In this document: one piece after another, positions 58,182 through 58,254 of the stretch
How positions within the stretch are numbered: position 1 is the first letter of the stretch
Layout of the letters: the number at the start of each line of letters is the position of its first letter
DNA from: Haemophilus quentini
Lineage (GTDB): Bacteria > Pseudomonadota > Gammaproteobacteria > Enterobacterales > Pasteurellaceae
NCBI GenBank assembly: GCA_001752465.1
Contig: MDJB01000007.1
Location: forward strand, 1 to 58,254
Reading direction: 5' to 3'
DNA: 58,254 bases
Translations under genes and position numbers: made by a program
Notes under the pieces: model-generated
Seen by the model: the letters and a program-made list of their open reading frames with translations, nothing else
The model's database searches: none
What the model was told of the DNA's origin: nothing

Positions 58182-58254
58182 TTACCCCTTAAAGGGGTCA
58201 ACATGTTCTTTCGTTGATAAATTATCTTGAACCATATCTTCTTTTTCTTGGTTT
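58182..58254 (-). CDS. C-terminal end of a minus-strand gene (partial)
   Basis: The frame NQEKEDMVQDNLSTKEHVDP then FKG ends at TAA 58182-58184 and continues past the window edge. The tail is polar and acidic. The product cannot be named from 23 residues. Confidence 0.4.
   Translation of the reverse strand, partial: NQEKEDMVQDNLSTKEHVDPFKG

Overview
The window comes from a Haemophilus chromosome, most likely H. influenzae or its close relative H. haemolyticus. The evidence is the Pasteurellaceae uptake signal (core AAGTGCGGT) scattered through genes and terminators, low GC, and a long housekeeping block whose proteins match the H. influenzae gene order I remember (pyk-dnaB-alr-pgi ... argS-ilvIH-hns-purU-aroA-rarA-lolA-ftsK-lrp-radA ... 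pit-cca-lolB-ispE-prs).

Region by region: 1-460 is the end of a probable toxin-antitoxin pair. 460-1765 is degraded, with a cluster of AAGTGAT/ATCACTT repeats and a pseudogene. 1766-5975 is a fragment of a prophage late operon on the minus strand, ending in an inverted second copy of a small phage gene. 6266-14634 is a type I restriction-modification island between two terminators with nearly the same stem. It holds hsdR, hsdS, hsdM, a one-domain HsdS-like gene and a 93-codon leader gene, all on the minus strand, and carries Neisseria-type DNA uptake sequences. 14648-20788 is a minus-strand nickel module: the nikKLMQO importer followed by hydrogenase maturation genes hypB, hypD and hypE, with the divergent regulator nimR. 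21304-23671 has a Sel1-repeat protein, a YwiC-like membrane protein, a frameshifted RidA-family gene, zapG and tRNA-Val(GAC). 23789-47360 is the core block of glycolysis, replication, cell wall, isoleucine/valine, lipoprotein and division genes. It includes a lysine riboswitch upstream of an NhaC-type transporter and a possible small RNA downstream of argS. 47486-51352 has a triphosphatase-like gene and the hvf operon, which makes a copper-binding modified peptide. 51556-58053 is pit, cca, lolB, ispE and prs.

Working together: NimR and the nik importer supply nickel, and HypB/HypD/HypE point to an NiFe hydrogenase encoded elsewhere. HvfA is a secreted peptide with four EGKCG motifs, modified by HvfB and HvfC. 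The Hsd island is a defence module that looks horizontally acquired. The most interesting items are the two-specificity-gene Hsd operon with mixed Neisseria and Haemophilus uptake signals, the incomplete hyp set beside the nik genes, the hvf operon, the lysine riboswitch and the repeat array in the degraded segment.
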